The notes under the pieces are model-generated. The model saw nothing but the letters and a program-made list of their open reading frames with translations, had not been told where the DNA came from and did no database searches. From Cerina litoralis (GTDB lineage Bacteria > Bacteroidota > Bacteroidia > Flavobacteriales > Flavobacteriaceae), in contig JAIRBC010000020.1 in the NCBI GenBank assembly GCA_022008415.1, forward strand, positions 1 to 64,000: 64,000 nucleotides of DNA. Reading direction: 5' to 3'. How positions within the stretch are numbered: the first letter of the stretch is position 1; each line of letters opens with the position of its first letter. The translations under genes and the position numbers were made by a program. Shown one piece after another: positions 62,051 through 64,000 of this stretch.

Positions 62051-63562
62051 ATGTCAAAAACCATTGTAATTGCCCTTATTTTTGTACTGGTTTGTTGTTC
62101 TCCATCCCCAACAAAAGAGCGGGGAGAGCGCCTTTTCAACAATTATTGCGCAAGTTGTCATTTGGCACCATCGGTCAGCGATCTGCCTAGGAATATCTGG
62201 GCCACGTATATTCTTCCCGAAATGGGCGCTAGAATGGGGATACTGGATTCTGGTTATAATCCTTACAAGGGAATCTCATTTTCGGAACAGAGCGCCATTT
62301 TAAAAACCAATGTATACCCTAGCAGGCCTATCCTTTCTAAGGAGGATTGGGAATTGATCAAGAACTATGTGTTGGAGACAGCACCCGATTCCTTGGAAAT
62401 TCGATACCCGTCCAATACTCCGTCCGAACTCGCCCGGTTTAACCCAGAGCCAATTTCGGTAGATAGCTTCCCCGGATCTTTTATTACCTTTATACGATAT
62501 GATCAATCCTCCCAAAAGCTAAATTTGGGCGATATTCGAGGGAATCTATATTCATACGATGTAGAGGAGAAAAGGTCGTTGCCAATGGGTAGGTACGGGG
62601 TTGGTATTGTCGACTATACCGAGAAAGAAGGAGTGAAATATATTACAAGCGTTGGCCAGTTAAATCCCTCAGAATTAGCCTCGGGCCGAATTTTTATCAA
62701 CGCCGACAACAAAACGACCCTTTTGCCACAAGTGCTCCATAGACCTGTAAACACCCTAGTTGCAGATTTGGACAAAGATGGAAGTGAGGAATTGGTGGTT
62801 AGTGAATTTGGAGACCTTACCGGGGAATTGGCCTTGTTTTCAAAAAATGGGAATACCCAATATAAAAAAGAGGTATTGCTCGGGCAGCCGGGTTCTAATA
62901 GGGTCATAGCTAAGGATATGGACCGGGACGGGATGGAAGATTTGATTGTGCAAACTGCCCAGGGCGACGAGGGCATTACCATTTTTTATCAAGAGGGCGG
63001 TCTTGAATTCCGAGCGGAAAAGGTAATACGGGTAAGCCCATTGTATGGCAGCAGTTGGTTTGAACTGGTAGATTACAACGGGGATGGTTATGACGATATC
63101 GTTACCGTAAACGGGGACAACGCCGACAAGTCTATCGTGTTAAAACCGTATCACGGGCTCCGCATTTATATCAACGACGGAGATAACCACTTTAAGGAAT
63201 CCTATTTTTATGCCATGAACGGGGCCACTAGGTTGGTAGCCCGGGATTTTGATCAAGATGGGGATATAGATTTTGGTATTGTTTCTACCTTTCCCGACTA
63301 CCAAAGACAACCAGAAATCTCTTTTGTTTATTTGGAGAATACCGACCCTAAAAATTACAAATTAGAACCCTACACATTTAAGGGTTCACAAATGGGACGT
63401 TGGTTTTTGATGGATTCCGCAGATGTGGACCTCGATGGGGATGAGGATATAATTTTGAGTTCCTTTACCTATAACTATAGTGACATACCAGCCGAGTTTT
63501 CCAAGTTATGGGATGAAAATAATGTGGATGTAATGATACTGAGAAACAAACTAAAAAATTGA
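62051..63562 (+). CDS. Cytochrome c/FG-GAP (VCBS) repeat lipoprotein
   Basis: 503 residues. The signal peptide ends in a lipobox (VLVCCSPS). A cytochrome c segment follows with haem motif CASCH in NNYCASCHLAP and a possible ligand in EMGARMGI. From about residue 190 come FG-GAP/VCBS propeller blades with calcium-like loops: DLDKDGSEELVV, DMDRDGMEDLIV, DYNGDGYDDIVT, DFDQDGDIDFGI and DVDLDGDEDIIL. It is likely to be a periplasmic or outer-membrane redox or binding protein. It overlaps the next gene by ATGA. Confidence 0.88.
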   Translation: MSKTIVIALIFVLVCCSPSPTKERGERLFNNYCASCHLAPSVSDLPRNIWATYILPEMGARMGILDSGYNPYKGISFSEQSAILKTNVYPSRPILSKEDWELIKNYVLETAPDSLEIRYPSNTPSELARFNPEPISVDSFPGSFITFIRYDQSSQKLNLGDIRGNLYSYDVEEKRSLPMGRYGVGIVDYTEKEGVKYITSVGQLNPSELASGRIFINADNKTTLLPQVLHRPVNTLVADLDKDGSEELVVSEFGDLTGELALFSKNGNTQYKKEVLLGQPGSNRVIAKDMDRDGMEDLIVQTAQGDEGITIFYQEGGLEFRAEKVIRVSPLYGSSWFELVDYNGDGYDDIVTVNGDNADKSIVLKPYHGLRIYINDGDNHFKESYFYAMNGATRLVARDFDQDGDIDFGIVSTFPDYQRQPEISFVYLENTDPKNYKLEPYTFKGSQMGRWFLMDSADVDLDGDEDIILSSFTYNYSDIPAEFSKLWDENNVDVMILRNKLKN

Positions 63563-64000
63563 TGTTGGGGTCGCGCTGCATCGGATGTATCGCGATACTT
63601 GTGATCCTATTGTCTTGTCGTGACAAGGAAGCGCAAGGGGATCCTTATATCTGGAAATCTATCAAAGTGACCGCTACGGCATATAATTCTTTTCCTTCCC
63701 AAACTTCGTATGAACATCCTGGAATCACGGCCTGGGGGGACACTTTGATACCGGGGATGAAATGTATAGCGGTGTCCAGGGATTTAATATCCAAAGGACT
63801 TACCCACAACACCATGGTGAAAATTGATCGCATGGACGGCGTATATCTCGTCAAGGACAAAATGCACGGTCGATGGAGCAACCGGATCGATATTTATATG
63901 GGAGTGGATAGACAGGAAGCTTTGGAATGGGGCAGGAAAAAGGTGTGGATCAAATATGCCGTAAAAAGGGATAGCGTCCCTAAACCCCCGGAAAGCGATT
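63562..64000 (+). CDS. 3D-domain lipoprotein, cut by window end
   Basis: 146 residues visible, open at the right edge. It starts ATG at 63562, overlapping the previous stop, with a lipoprotein signal (GCIAILVILLSCRDKE). The body has the 3D-domain pattern: VTATAYNSFPSQT, TAWGDTLIPGMKCIAVSRD, and the acidic cluster DGVYLVKDKMHGRWSNRIDI. The 3D domain is a double-psi barrel that is found in lytic transglycosylases and related wall proteins. It forms an operon with the cytochrome/FG-GAP gene. Confidence 0.8.
   Translation, partial: MLGSRCIGCIAILVILLSCRDKEAQGDPYIWKSIKVTATAYNSFPSQTSYEHPGITAWGDTLIPGMKCIAVSRDLISKGLTHNTMVKIDRMDGVYLVKDKMHGRWSNRIDIYMGVDRQEALEWGRKKVWIKYAVKRDSVPKPPESD

Overview
The window reads as a chromosomal segment of a member of the Bacteroidetes, most likely a marine-type Flavobacteriaceae. 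Support comes from a SusC/SusD pair, many exported lipoproteins, Bacteroidetes-type promoters (TTTG, about 19 bases, TAnnTTTG), starts without clear Shine-Dalgarno sites, and protein families typical of flavobacteria (a GapN-type dehydrogenase of 530 residues, single-gene lysA and sucC, a YLP-repeat secreted protein). No rRNA, tRNA, CRISPR array, insertion sequence or phage gene was seen. Gene identities are from reading translated sequence, not from database searches.

Layout. Positions 1-5 kb hold small stress and housekeeping genes: two universal stress proteins, a DUF302 protein, an SMR exporter and a Dabb-domain protein. From 5 to 16.1 kb come a LysE-type exporter, HMG-CoA lyase, a porin/FMN-binding/membrane-protein group behind a textbook promoter, guaB, a periplasmic thioredoxin, lysA, sucC, DUF1456, a TerB-like protein and an Hsp20. 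From 16.8 to 29.1 kb come uvrB, an ABC-2 exporter pair, a large secreted repeat protein, two little-known genes, the 5-oxoprolinase genes pxpABC and an aldehyde dehydrogenase.

The block at 29.3-38.4 kb (minus strand) is a TetR-headed operon: regulator, di-haem cytochrome c peroxidase, parallel beta-helix protein with a C-terminal cytochrome c domain, SusC, SusD and a PKD lipoprotein. A perfect palindrome lies just upstream of the regulator. This pairing of redox proteins with an outer-membrane nutrient importer is unusual.

At 38.7-46.8 kb lies the branched-chain amino acid operon ilvD-ilvB-(methyltransferase)-ilvN-ilvC, followed by ilvA. It is preceded by an 18-residue leader peptide rich in Val/Ile/Leu and by a terminator with a competing antiterminator, which is a complete-looking attenuation device. 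gapN follows.

At 48.8-55.8 kb (minus strand) lies a sugar locus: two Tat-type Gfo/Idh oxidoreductases, a DUF1080 (3-keto-glycoside hydrolase family) lipoprotein, a NagA-like deacetylase carrying a signal peptide, an Nramp-family transporter that has lost its metal ligands, and NagB. It suggests periplasmic 3-keto processing of an amino-sugar glycoside.

The last part holds purB, a DUF4038 glycoside hydrolase, a serine hydrolase, a cytochrome c/FG-GAP lipoprotein and a 3D-domain lipoprotein cut by the window end. Between these genes lie three equally long (137 bp) copies of an element that looks like a family of minus-strand small RNAs with their own promoters and terminators. It is one of the strongest candidates here for something undescribed.
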